Source: DATKSS01 sp049582065 (lineage in GTDB: Bacteria; Chloroflexota; Dormibacteria; Dormibacterales; Dormibacteraceae). Taken from it: a stretch of DNA of 9,874 bases. The notes under the pieces were generated by a model. The model did no database searches and had not been told where the DNA came from. It saw nothing but the letters and a program-made list of their open reading frames with translations. Shown here piece after piece: positions 1 to 5,997 of the stretch (its first letter is position 1; the number at the start of each line of letters is the position of its first letter). The position numbers and the translations under genes were made by a program. Where the stretch lies: NCBI GenBank assembly GCA_049582065.1, contig JBAUTF010000123.1:1-9874 (forward strand), given 5' to 3'.

Positions 1-77
1 TCACGTTCGATTCTAAGGTTCTCAGCGGATTAACAACCTGGCTTCCCTGGCGCGTTGTGGGCCAGTACGTTGGCCGC

Positions 78-443
78 ATGACCGCGCGCGCTCCTCTTGA
101 CGTCGACCTGGAAGACAAGCTCGTCTATGGGCTGACACCCATGCGGCTCGCTTACATGGCAGTCGCGCTGGTTGCCGGATTCGCGCTCTGGTCGTCGCAC
201 TGGGCGCCCGAGCTGTTGCGGGGAGTGGCGTCCGGCGCCATCGTGCTATTCGGTGCCACGGCGGCGTGGGGACGGTGGCGCGGCCGGGCGGCCGACGACT
301 GGACCTCGGACGTTGCCGTATTTCTGGTGCGAAACTACCGGGTCGAGTGGCGGGCTGTCAGGCGGCGGTCGCCTGAGGGTGACGAACCGGCATTCGGCGA
401 GATCCGCGATTACCCCGAGGATCCGGAAGAACTGGCGGTGTGA
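78..443 (+). CDS. PrgI-family-like small membrane protein of a type IV secretion system
   Basis: This encodes about 121 residues. After a short N-terminus, the stretch PLDVDLEDKLVYGLTP leads into two hydrophobic segments (roughly residues 22-38 and 46-62) and a basic soluble tail. That layout, and its position directly before a VirB4 ATPase, fit the PrgI/VirB3-like proteins of Gram-positive conjugation systems, which are thought to sit in the membrane beside the VirB4 motor. The ATG at 78 was chosen because the conserved part follows directly. A GTG at 57 is also in frame, and the frame stays open to the window edge, so a longer start cannot be excluded. No convincing Shine-Dalgarno precedes either start. 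The stop overlaps the next start as GTGA, so the two genes are probably translationally coupled. The family call rests on pattern and context. Confidence 0.7.
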   Translation: MTARAPLDVDLEDKLVYGLTPMRLAYMAVALVAGFALWSSHWAPELLRGVASGAIVLFGATAAWGRWRGRAADDWTSDVAVFLVRNYRVEWRAVRRRSPEGDEPAFGEIRDYPEDPEELAV

Positions 444-2281
444 TCGATGCACTGAAACGGACGCCCCTTCGACTCGTTGCGCGACCTCCCGAGGTCTTGT
501 GGGATGGAGCGAGCGATGCGGTGGTCATGGAGACCGCCGCCATCGGTTTCGCTTCGGCTGCCGAGGACGACCGCCTGCGCTGGGTCAATGCGTTCCGCCG
601 CCTGCTGGATGGGCTCGATGCGCCGCTGCAGGTCGTGATTCGCGTGCAGTCAGGGCGCGAACCGGGCGAGGACGTCGCGGGCATGATGCCGGTCGAGTTC
701 GCAGGCATGCGCGGAGCGGATGTTGCTTTCGCCGAGCGGATTGCGCGCTCGCCGTCGGCGCACCGCTTCACGACCAGTCTCGTCACGACCGAGACCCAGG
801 CTTCGCGGCTGAGTGGCGCCGTCCGCGAGATGGGGATCGGCTTCGAGGTACGTCCCGCGATTCATAGTCCTGTATACGGCCGCGAGCTCCCGGACCGATT
901 GCTGGATGCGCGCGGCTTCAATCGCACCTGGTGCGTCGACCGGCTGCCTGGCACCGACCTGGAGCCGGGCTGGCTCTACAGCCTGCTTCCGCCGGGTTTG
1001 GACCTCAGGCTTTCCTGGCACGCGATCCCGCTGCCCGTAGCCTGGGTGGTGCACTACCTGGAGCGCCAGCTGATAGGTATGCGGGCCAGCCGGCTTCTCG
1101 AGCAGAGCGTTGGGACCTCGGACCCGGCCCTGGCCGGGGCCCTGCCGAACGCGGAGGACCTGCAGAGGCGCCTTGCGTCGAGCCAGGACAAGGCATTCCA
1201 CGTCGCCGTATACGTGACGCTCACCTCGCCGACGCTGGAAGAGCTGGAGCTCGGGGCCCGGCGCATCGAGTCGGCTTCGCGCGCGATCCTCTGCGACCTG
1301 CAGCCCTGCACCTTCCGCATGCGCGACGGGTTTCTGGCCACTCTGCCGGGCGGCCCGGACCGCCTTCGTCGCCTGCGCGTAGTGGACACCAGCGCGCTTG
1401 CCACCTTCTTTCCATGGCACGAGGCCGATGTTCAAGAGGCGGGCGGGCTGGTCATCGGGCGGAACCGCACGACCGGCATGCCGGTGCTCATCGACCCGTT
1501 CGACCAGAGGCGATACGCCAACGCCAACATCGGGGTGTTCGGGCATTCGGGAGCCGGCAAGACGTATCTCCTCTCGACGATCGCCCTCGGCGCTCTAGGG
1601 TGCGGCACCCAGGTCTATGTCATCGATCCCGAGCATGAGTACGGCGGCCTGGCGGTTGAGCTCGGCGGCGTGGACGTGCAGCTTTCGCTCGGATCCGGGC
1701 ACGCGTTGAACGTGCTCGACCTGCGGCCGTCAGACCGCCACGATGAAGCCTGGATCGGTCCGGCCGCGGCCGATGCTGTCGACCTCTGCGCGTGCGTCTG
1801 CGGCGGTCTCGACGAGGCGGAGCGCGCCCTGGTCGAAAGCGCCGTCCGCACCGCCTATGCGGAAGTGGAGCAGCCGGTGCTGCGCGATGTCGCGCGTGCC
1901 CTGCCTCGCGATTCGCGCGCCGCCACGGTGCTGGGCCGCTGGACTCACGGCAGTCTCGGCAAGATCTTCAGCGCGGCGACCAACGTCGATCTCGAAGCTC
2001 CGATCGTCGTGTTCGGCATGCGCGAGCTGCGGGACGAGATGGTGGCGCCGGTGCACTTCCTCCTGGCCGAAGCGCTGTGGACCCGAATCAAGCGCAGGGA
2101 CCGCCGCCGCATGCTGGTCGTCGACGAGCTGGGCCTGCTTTTCGAGGACGCGACCATCCGCCGGTTCGTCGTCAGCCTCGCCCGCCGCATCCGCAAGTAC
2201 GACGGGTCGCTGGTATTCGCGACGCACGCTCAGACGCATATGAGCACGATCGCTCGATCGAACCTTATAGCGACGCTATAA
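440..2281 (+). CDS. VirB4-family conjugation ATPase, apparently truncated at the C-terminus
   Basis: This 613-residue protein has an N-terminal region typical of VirB4/TraC-like ATPases and a C-terminal RecA-like motor. Walker A is GHSGAGKT at residues 368-375. Walker B is MLVVDEL at 558-564, with D562 and E563. VirB4 proteins power pilus or channel assembly and substrate transfer at the inner face of the membrane. After Walker B the usual ATQ motif reads FATH at 593-596, and the protein ends about 17 residues later. Family members normally continue for many more residues (sensor and arginine-finger region), so this copy is probably missing its end and may be inactive. The last codons and the stop lie inside the palindrome TTATAGCGACGCTATAA. 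No continuation is visible in the other frames downstream. The GTG start overlaps the upstream stop. The family call is strong; the truncation is inferred from recalled family architecture. Confidence 0.85.
   Translation: MIDALKRTPLRLVARPPEVLWDGASDAVVMETAAIGFASAAEDDRLRWVNAFRRLLDGLDAPLQVVIRVQSGREPGEDVAGMMPVEFAGMRGADVAFAERIARSPSAHRFTTSLVTTETQASRLSGAVREMGIGFEVRPAIHSPVYGRELPDRLLDARGFNRTWCVDRLPGTDLEPGWLYSLLPPGLDLRLSWHAIPLPVAWVVHYLERQLIGMRASRLLEQSVGTSDPALAGALPNAEDLQRRLASSQDKAFHVAVYVTLTSPTLEELELGARRIESASRAILCDLQPCTFRMRDGFLATLPGGPDRLRRLRVVDTSALATFFPWHEADVQEAGGLVIGRNRTTGMPVLIDPFDQRRYANANIGVFGHSGAGKTYLLSTIALGALGCGTQVYVIDPEHEYGGLAVELGGVDVQLSLGSGHALNVLDLRPSDRHDEAWIGPAAADAVDLCACVCGGLDEAERALVESAVRTAYAEVEQPVLRDVARALPRDSRAATVLGRWTHGSLGKIFSAATNVDLEAPIVVFGMRELRDEMVAPVHFLLAEALWTRIKRRDRRRMLVVDELGLLFEDATIRRFVVSLARRIRKYDGSLVFATHAQTHMSTIARSNLIATL
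2265..2281. repeat. Perfect 8+1+8 palindrome at the end of virB4
   Basis: TTATAGCG-A-CGCTATAA is a perfect inverted repeat around a single A. It spans the last codons and the stop of the VirB4-like gene. It has the same architecture (8-bp arms, one central A) as the palindrome at 2342-2358 and shares the string GACGCTA with it. It could be an operator, a recombination site or part of an element terminus; the sequence alone does not decide. Confidence 0.7.
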
Positions 2282-2303
2282 GTTCTACTGACTCCAGCGT
2301 GGA

Positions 2304-2332
2304 TTGTCTCCTTGCTCGTTCGCGCGCATGAT
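2304..2332 (+). promoter_or_regulatory. Candidate promoter of the surface-protein operon
   Basis: TTGTCT at 2304-2309 and CATGAT at 2327-2332 are separated by 17 bases. Each matches its sigma-70-type consensus hexamer at four of six positions. Transcription would start near 2339, just before the palindrome at 2342-2358. An alternative -35-like TTGACG lies at 2333-2338 with a poor -10 inside the palindrome. The call is weak and rests on position and spacing. Confidence 0.3.
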
Positions 2333-2341
2333 TTGACGCGA

Positions 2342-2358
2342 ATGACGCTAAGCGTCAT
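2342..2358. promoter_or_regulatory. Palindromic operator-like site upstream of the plus-strand operon
   Basis: ATGACGCT-A-AGCGTCAT is a perfect 8-bp inverted repeat around a single A, 26 bases before the first start codon of the operon. Its place between the candidate promoter and the Shine-Dalgarno sequence suits a repressor operator. The HTH protein encoded at 9363-9737 is one candidate ligand, but nothing in the sequence links them directly. Confidence 0.45.
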
Positions 2359-2370
2359 AGCTCACGCAAG

Positions 2371-2381
2371 AGGAGGTGATC
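2371..2381 (+). promoter_or_regulatory. Near-ideal Shine-Dalgarno sequence
   Basis: AGGAGGTGATC is complementary over 11 bases to the usual bacterial 16S rRNA 3' end. The AGGAGG core lies 8 bases before the ATG at 2385. This decides the start against an in-frame GTG at 2376, which lies inside the site. It suggests strong translation of the first gene of the operon. Confidence 0.8.
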
Positions 2382-2384
2382 ACG

Positions 2385-2594
2385 ATGGGCAAGTTCCTTA
2401 CAACGACGCGCAGTCAGACCTTGCCGAAGGACATGCCGGACGCGACTGAAACCGCCGACAAGTACGCCGACGGCACGGTGTTCGAGGCGGACGACGGCAG
2501 CAGGTGGCGGCTGCGTCACGCGCGCTGGCAGTCAGCTAAGACCAGCAAGCGCAAGGCGACCGCGCCGCGACTCGTCAAGGCGCGCGCCAGCTAA
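2385..2594 (+). CDS. Small basic protein of unknown function, first gene of the surface operon
   Basis: This 69-residue protein has no family I recognise. A short polar N-terminus with several threonines is followed by GTVFEADDGSRWRLRHARW, a compact patch that could be a small beta-structured motif. The tail is very rich in Lys, Arg and Ala. There is no signal peptide or membrane segment. The start is fixed by an almost perfect ribosome binding site. A strong hairpin follows the stop and separates it from the zinc-ribbon gene, so it may be expressed at a different level from the rest of the operon. Such small basic proteins are common in actinobacterial plasmids and phages; the function is open. 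Confidence 0.65.
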   Translation: MGKFLTTTRSQTLPKDMPDATETADKYADGTVFEADDGSRWRLRHARWQSAKTSKRKATAPRLVKARAS

Positions 2595-2601
2595 ACCCGC
2601 G

Positions 2602-2637
2602 GCGGTGAAGGAGGTCCCGCCTGACTTCCTTCACCGC
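2602..2637 (+). terminator. 15-bp hairpin between the first two genes of the surface operon
   Basis: The left arm GCGGTGAAGGAGGTC (2602-2616) and right arm GACTTCCTTCACCGC (2623-2637) pair over 15 bases with one G-U and a 6-base loop. No T-run follows, so it is not a textbook terminator. It could be a partial terminator, an RNA-processing or stabilising stem, or a regulatory structure. It begins 7 bases after the stop at 2594 and ends 11 bases before the next Shine-Dalgarno sequence. Confidence 0.5.
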
Positions 2638-2662
2638 ACCTACGACTCGGAGGAGCCACCAA

Positions 2663-2857
2663 ATGGTTCGATCTCGCGTCGTCGTCATTCGCCTCGGTGC
2701 ACCCGAGCGCTTCCTCCAAACCTTCGGTGTAGGCGCATGTTCGCGCTGCCACAAGCTCAGCGCGCTCGACCCGTGCAACTACTGCGCCGGTCGATTCGTG
2801 AAGCTTGTCAAACGTGAGTCGCCGTCATGGCTGACGGCAAAGGAAACCACATCATGA
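2663..2857 (+). CDS. Small zinc-ribbon protein
   Basis: This 64-residue protein has four cysteines in two CxxC pairs, C26/C29 and C38/C41, with a 9-residue spacing that should bind one zinc ion. The flanks are basic. GGAGGAG lies 7 bases before the ATG. The stop overlaps the next start (ATGA at 2854-2857), which couples it to the secreted WxL-like protein. Nucleic-acid binding or a small regulatory or assembly role is possible, but I recognise no specific family. Confidence 0.65.
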   Translation: MVRSRVVVIRLGAPERFLQTFGVGACSRCHKLSALDPCNYCAGRFVKLVKRESPSWLTAKETTS

Positions 2858-3363
2858 GCAAGCTACGCGCGTTCTTCGTCCTCGTCGTCCTAGGCGTCTT
2901 CGGCGTCGTCGGTGCAGTCGTCGCGAGCGCCGACAGCTCCAGTCAAGGCACACAGCTCAACGTCACCGTCCCATCCTCGATCAGCATGACCGGCCTCGCG
3001 GCGACCTACGCCGCGACCATCCCGGCAGGCACCAGCGCCAACATCGACACCGGCCCAGTCACGATCGCTACAAACGCCAACGGCGGCTATACGCTCAAAG
3101 TCGCCGCCGCCGTCCAGAACTTCCAGGGCGCCAACCCCGCCGACCAGCTCGACATCTCCTTCGACACCTTGTCGGCGTGCAACGCTTCATTCGCCAGCTG
3201 CGTCGGCGCTGGCGCGCTCACGACCGCCGGGACCACGGTCAAAGTCACGAGCGCCCCGACCGCGGGTGACGTGATCGGCGTCCGTCAGTCAATCAACGTC
3301 CCAAGCTCCGTTCCGGCCGACGTCTACACGCTGTCAGAGACCTACACCGCCACCGCCAACTAG
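2854..3363 (+). CDS. Secreted beta-rich surface protein, WxL-like or fimbrial-like
   Basis: This 169-residue protein has a clear Sec signal peptide: MSKLR, a hydrophobic core over residues 6-24, and likely cleavage after VASA (about residue 26). The mature part is rich in Thr, Ser, Ala and Val, with alternating strands such as LNVTVPSSISMTG near the start and NANGGYTLKVAA around 75-86. This layout recalls secreted WxL-domain proteins, but the protein contains no tryptophan, so the defining motif is absent. Two cysteines (109 and 116) could form a disulfide. The ATG at 2854 was chosen over an in-frame GTG at 2827 because the signal peptide begins there. It is followed 5 bases later by its probable partner, a membrane-anchored DUF916-like protein. 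The surface location is well supported; the fold is inferred. Confidence 0.7.
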   Translation: MSKLRAFFVLVVLGVFGVVGAVVASADSSSQGTQLNVTVPSSISMTGLAATYAATIPAGTSANIDTGPVTIATNANGGYTLKVAAAVQNFQGANPADQLDISFDTLSACNASFASCVGAGALTTAGTTVKVTSAPTAGDVIGVRQSINVPSSVPADVYTLSETYTATAN

Positions 3364-3368
3364 CCGCC

Positions 3369-4187
3369 ATGAGCAAGAGCATCCGTCAGACGCGGGTTTT
3401 AAGAGCCCTTCTGTCTGCGGCGGTCGCAGGGGTCAGCATCGCGCTGGCCCCTGTCGCGTCCGCTCAGGCAGCTCCGTTTCACCTCACGCTCGCCCCGGCG
3501 TTCGCGCTCGTTGCGCCCGACCAGCGAGCGCTTACCTTCATCGTCGTCAACAGCACCGCCGATCCGGTCACGCTCTCGGTCACGCCATCCGACGCGTGGG
3601 TTGTCCCGACCGAGCAATCGTTCACCATCGCAGGCAACGCTCGGCACGAAGTCGAGGCGGCGACCGTGATCCCGACGAACGCAGACGCCGGCGACCACGA
3701 AACCGATGTCCAATTCACGCTCGCCCCGCAAGGCGGCACCAGCCCCGGCATGATTCGCATCTCGTGGGCGATGGCCTCGCGCGTGATCATCGCGACCGGT
3801 GGAGCAGTCGTGCGCGGCCTGCACGTGTTCGGCCTCAACGCGCCGCGCATCGCCGACAGCTGGGACGTGCCGACCGTCGCTCTCACGCTCGACAACTCGC
3901 GCGGCAACGTGCATGAGCTGGTCAACGTCGCGCCGTTCGGCCAGGCGCTCGTGCTACGCGGTCAAACGAAGGTCCTCTCCGTGCCATGGAGCGATCACCC
4001 ATTCATCGGCGTGGGCAGCGTGACCGCGGGCAACGAGACGACCTCGACTCTGTTCATCCCGTGGCGTGTCGGCGGCATCCTGCTCGCTTTGCTTTGCGGT
4101 TGGGTTCTCTGGCGGCGGACGAGGAACGACAAGCGGCGAAACGCGATGATCGCCGACTACCTGGCTGAGCCGGAGGACGAGGCATGA
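3369..4187 (+). CDS. DUF916/WxLIP-like cell-surface protein with C-terminal membrane anchor
   Basis: This 272-residue protein has a signal peptide (residues 1-34, cleavage near ASAQA). An Ig-like beta domain follows at about 36-120, containing FIVVNSTADPVTLSVTP and an xxPTNADAGDH turn. A second beta-rich domain spans about 125-228. A single transmembrane helix lies near 233-248, ahead of a basic, then acidic cytoplasmic tail. WxL-interacting (DUF916) proteins have this order and sit at the membrane with the bulk outside, where they are thought to hold WxL proteins to the wall. The gene directly follows the WxL-like gene, as in known WxL loci. No Shine-Dalgarno is evident, so translation may depend on coupling. 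The stop overlaps the next start as ATGA. The architecture is well supported; the family assignment is moderate. Confidence 0.72.
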   Translation: MSKSIRQTRVLRALLSAAVAGVSIALAPVASAQAAPFHLTLAPAFALVAPDQRALTFIVVNSTADPVTLSVTPSDAWVVPTEQSFTIAGNARHEVEAATVIPTNADAGDHETDVQFTLAPQGGTSPGMIRISWAMASRVIIATGGAVVRGLHVFGLNAPRIADSWDVPTVALTLDNSRGNVHELVNVAPFGQALVLRGQTKVLSVPWSDHPFIGVGSVTAGNETTSTLFIPWRVGGILLALLCGWVLWRRTRNDKRRNAMIADYLAEPEDEA

Positions 4188-4336
4188 AACGTCCCGCCTA
4201 CCACATGGCTCGCACAATCAACGACGCGGAGACGCTAACGAGCGGCAACCCGAAGCGCATCATGCGTAGGATCAAGAATCACGCAGTCGGACGCTTGCTT
4301 GCGAAGGCCGGCGTCTGGCGCTGGTTGTGGCGCTGA
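4184..4336 (+). CDS. 50-residue basic protein, last gene of the surface operon
   Basis: The ATG at 4184 overlaps the preceding stop by four bases, and the frame runs to TGA at 4334-4336. The product starts MKRPAYHMARTINDAE, has the basic stretch NPKRIMRRIKNHAVGRLLAK (residues 22-41) and ends in the Trp-rich tail VWRWLWR. I recall similar small KRI.RR.KN.A.GR proteins as conserved hypotheticals in actinobacterial phages and plasmids, with no known role. A nucleic-acid-binding or membrane-associated amphipathic helix is plausible. The overlap and codon usage support it as a real gene. Confidence 0.6.
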   Translation: MKRPAYHMARTINDAETLTSGNPKRIMRRIKNHAVGRLLAKAGVWRWLWR

Positions 4337-4357
4337 CCGCACGGCGCGCCGCGAGCT

Positions 4358-4388
4358 GAGGCCCGGGATTGATTGAGTCCCGGGCCTC
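4358..4388. terminator. Strong hairpin between convergent operons, probable bidirectional terminator
   Basis: GAGGCCCGGGA (4358-4368) and TCCCGGGCCTC (4378-4388) form a perfect 11-bp stem with a 9-base loop. It lies between the stop of the plus-strand operon (4336) and the stop of the minus-strand operon (4399). On the plus side a modestly T-rich stretch follows. There is no T-run on the minus side. Its core resembles the hairpin at 9332-9361 (GCCCGGGA in both). Confidence 0.75.
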
Positions 4389-4398
4389 GTCGTGTCTC

Positions 4399-4668
4399 TT
4401 AGCGTGTCGCCCTGTCGAGCAAAGCGCGGTTGTCCTCTTGCGCCCACTGCTTCAAGAATTCGGCGCGTTCGTAGTGCAACCAGCGGTAGTCGGTTCGACG
4501 CTCGTCCGGCACGCTTTGCAGCCTGAGCGCGCACAACTTGAGGAACTCCTTGCGTCCGGCGACGCCGATCTTGACGAAGTCGACCTTAAGCCTCTCGTGC
4601 CAATGCTCGGCCTCGCTCGCGTGCAATCCACACCCACAGCCGGACGTATCGATTAGTCGCTCTTGCAT
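4399..4668 (-). CDS. Small Cys-containing hypothetical protein, last gene of the minus operon
   Basis: This 89-residue protein opens MQERLIDTSGCGCGLHASE and continues as a mainly helical, charged sequence with EHWHERLKVDF and a Trp/Tyr-rich stretch near residues 61-75. C11, C13 and C46 plus several His residues could bind metal, but no standard zinc motif is present. The start at 4668 follows TAGGAG by about 11 bases. Longer in-frame starts would run back over the end of the upstream gene and give an unconvincing Arg/Ser-rich extension. About 106 bases without coding separate it from the HTH gene upstream. I do not recognise the family. Confidence 0.55.
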   Translation of the reverse strand: MQERLIDTSGCGCGLHASEAEHWHERLKVDFVKIGVAGRKEFLKLCALRLQSVPDERRTDYRWLHYERAEFLKQWAQEDNRALLDRATR

Positions 4669-4774
4669 AGCAAGCACACTCCTACCTACAGCGCTCCACC
4701 CAGCGCGCTGTTCGTGTGTGCTCGCGGTTCGGGTTCCGCACCGGCGTCCAAGGGTGGACCCGGCGCTGCTTACT

Positions 4775-5356
4775 CTACGACTGCGAATCCCCGCCGCGCA
4801 AGGTCTTTGAGTCCTCGTGACCGTTGGGTGTGCCCTCTCCAAGCGCCATGAGCCTTTTGGCGAGTTCTGCGCGAATCGCGGGGTACTCTGCCAAGACTTC
4901 GAAGATCGTGGCGCGGATGCGGCCCCAATCCTCCGTCTGCCAGACGTTGATGGTCACCTGCGGAGCGTCCGAAAATTCGCCGCGAGCCTTGCCGACTAAT
5001 TCCAAAGTCCTCACGCGCTCACGGTATGCGTTCAGCCACTGAGCGCTTTCTTTATTCTTCGCCGAGTTTGCCATCAGCTCTTCGAGGGCGACCAGGCCAT
5101 CTTCGATTCGAGTGAGCGCCGACTGAGGCGATGCCTTGCTGATGCCAGCACGAGCGCGCTTGATGGTGGCGAATTCGGTCTTGGAGACGTGCCGATTGTT
5201 GTGGTTGGACAACGCTGTGATGGACATGCCATATCTTTTCGCCAGCTTGCGGAGCGGAATTCGCGCCGCGATTTGCTGGTCGATGTCTCGGCGCTCGGGA
5301 TGGTTGCAGATCGAGCAGGAGTTCCTGCCTCCGACCCTGTTCTTCGTCGGTTCCAT
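4775..5356 (-). CDS. CxxC/HTH DNA-binding protein, similar to phage small-terminase-type proteins
   Basis: This 193-residue protein begins with a short metal-binding-like knuckle (C14, C17, H19). A helix-turn-helix lies around residues 34-56 (LRKLAKRYGMSITALSNH), with further His at 52 and 56 that could complete a zinc site. A helical region with a Glu/Lys-rich segment follows. The C-terminal part (about 105-175) contains RTLELVGKARGEF and ATIFEVLAEYPAIRAELAKR. That combination is familiar from small proteins near phage packaging genes, where the HTH would recognise a DNA site and the C-terminus would mediate oligomerisation. It could equally be a plasmid partition or transcription regulator. 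AAGGAG lies 8 bases before the ATG. DNA binding is well supported; the terminase role is inference, and no large terminase is visible. Confidence 0.65.
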   Translation of the reverse strand: MEPTKNRVGGRNSCSICNHPERRDIDQQIAARIPLRKLAKRYGMSITALSNHNNRHVSKTEFATIKRARAGISKASPQSALTRIEDGLVALEELMANSAKNKESAQWLNAYRERVRTLELVGKARGEFSDAPQVTINVWQTEDWGRIRATIFEVLAEYPAIRAELAKRLMALGEGTPNGHEDSKTLRGGDSQS

Positions 5357-5371
5357 CGTTTTAGCTCCTTC

Positions 5372-5590
5372 CTAGTTGGTTGACGTGACCCACACGCCAG
5401 CGGAACTAGCGACGCGGGGTCGGGTGCGATTTTCGCGATTTGACGTGGCACAGGTCACTGTGGCGACCGTACGACGGCGTTTTGAACGGGTTTTCACGGG
5501 TTTAGGTGGCCTGAGGGCGTCAAGTTGAACAAAGAGGCCGCTCCTTGGCGTGTTGAACGTGTGGGCGGGGGTGTACGTCCACCTATTCAT
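5372..5590 (-). CDS. Possible 72-residue Thr/Arg-rich protein
   Basis: The frame starts at ATG 5590, which overlaps the preceding stop as ATGA, and GGAGGG precedes it closely. It ends with TAG at 5372-5374, just before the Shine-Dalgarno of the next gene. Third codon positions are mostly G or C, and the boundaries fit the style of the rest of the operon. The product is rich in Thr, Arg and Pro (for example RPPKPVKTRSKRRR) and has no domain I recognise. The alternative is a roughly 230-base noncoding spacer; it contains TTGACGTG twice, 60 bases apart (5380-5387 and 5440-5447). Confidence 0.4.
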   Translation of the reverse strand: MNRWTYTPAHTFNTPRSGLFVQLDALRPPKPVKTRSKRRRTVATVTCATSNRENRTRPRVASSAGVWVTSTN

Positions 5591-5718
5591 CCGTCCCTCC
5601 GTCGCTGTTGAGCTGCACGCGCTCGCCGACGTGCGCCTGCCTTAGCTCGTGCTGCTTCATGCTCTGCTGCTGTGCGTGCTCGCAGCTGCTTCTTCGTGTA
5701 AGCCTTGACCTTGGCCAA
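5587..5718 (-). CDS. 43-residue Lys/Arg/Ala-rich frame, probably the C-terminal part of the gene upstream
   Basis: Directly after the TGA at 5719-5721, the same frame continues from TTG 5718 for 43 codons to TGA at 5587-5589. It reads MAKVKAYTKKQLRARTAAEH and then alternating Ala, Arg and Glu, as one long charged helix. It continues the helical pattern of the upstream gene's C-terminus. The stop overlaps the ATG at 5590. It may be a separate small gene with a TTG start and no clear ribosome binding site, the remainder of a gene broken by a nonsense mutation, or a readthrough extension. Confidence 0.4.
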   Translation of the reverse strand: MAKVKAYTKKQLRARTAAEHEAARAKAGARRRARAAQQRRRDG

Positions 5719-5997
5719 TCAGATGTCACGTCTACGACGTGCTCGATCAAGCTCGATCTGCCAACCGATCCATTGATGTCGCTCCGGTTGTGCTTGTGGC
5801 CTCGGTTGAGGTGTGATCTCGGTGCCACCTGCTCGTGGAGGTTGCTTGTCCGCAGCAAGCGGCTGTGCTCGTGACACACCATCGCCACGTGCGACTTGTC
5901 CTGTCCTCTGAGCAGCGTCTATGGCAGCTATGACATCAGGAGTCAAGCCTCCTGTACGTGCCAAACGTTTGATGTCTGCACGTGTGTAGCTAGCCAC
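5719..5997 (-). CDS. Hypothetical protein ending at an in-frame TGA
   Basis: This 92-residue protein starts at GTG 5997, overlapping the preceding TAG by one base. The N-terminus MASYTRADIKRLARTGGLTP and residues to about 40 look like a small helical domain. A Pro/Gln-rich linker follows (about 50-70), then a charged helix QIELDRARRRRD ending at the stop. About 40% of its codons end in G or C by my count, well below its neighbours, so it may have a separate origin. The frame resumes immediately after the stop. No family recognised. Confidence 0.55.
   Translation of the reverse strand: MASYTRADIKRLARTGGLTPDVIAAIDAAQRTGQVARGDGVSRAQPLAADKQPPRAGGTEITPQPRPQAQPERHQWIGWQIELDRARRRRDI

Noticed and set aside
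650..1638. Long open frames on both strands within the VirB4 gene (for example 650-1546 minus and 931-1638 plus).
   Set aside because: They lie wholly inside the ATPase gene, have Arg/Pro/Ala-rich shadow composition typical of high-GC DNA, and show no domain.
2605..2817. A plus-strand frame overlapping the zinc-ribbon gene.
   Set aside because: It starts inside the hairpin stem, and the overlapping zinc-ribbon frame has a good ribosome binding site and two CxxC motifs.
3399..3925. Minus-strand frames of about 150-170 residues opposite the DUF916-like gene.
   Set aside because: They are opposite-strand shadows. The plus-strand gene has a signal peptide, a membrane anchor and operon linkage.
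5482..5558. Three TTGAAC hexamers at 5482-5487, 5525-5530 and 5553-5558 considered as operator repeats or -35 boxes.
   Set aside because: They are short and unevenly spaced (43 and 28 bases) with no matching -10 boxes; chance occurrence is likely.
5583..5888. A 101-residue minus-strand frame and an overlapping Cys-rich plus-strand frame (5608-5874).
   Set aside because: Neither has a ribosome binding site or recognisable motif. The frame from 5997 continuing past 5719 gives a more protein-like sequence and fits the operon boundaries.
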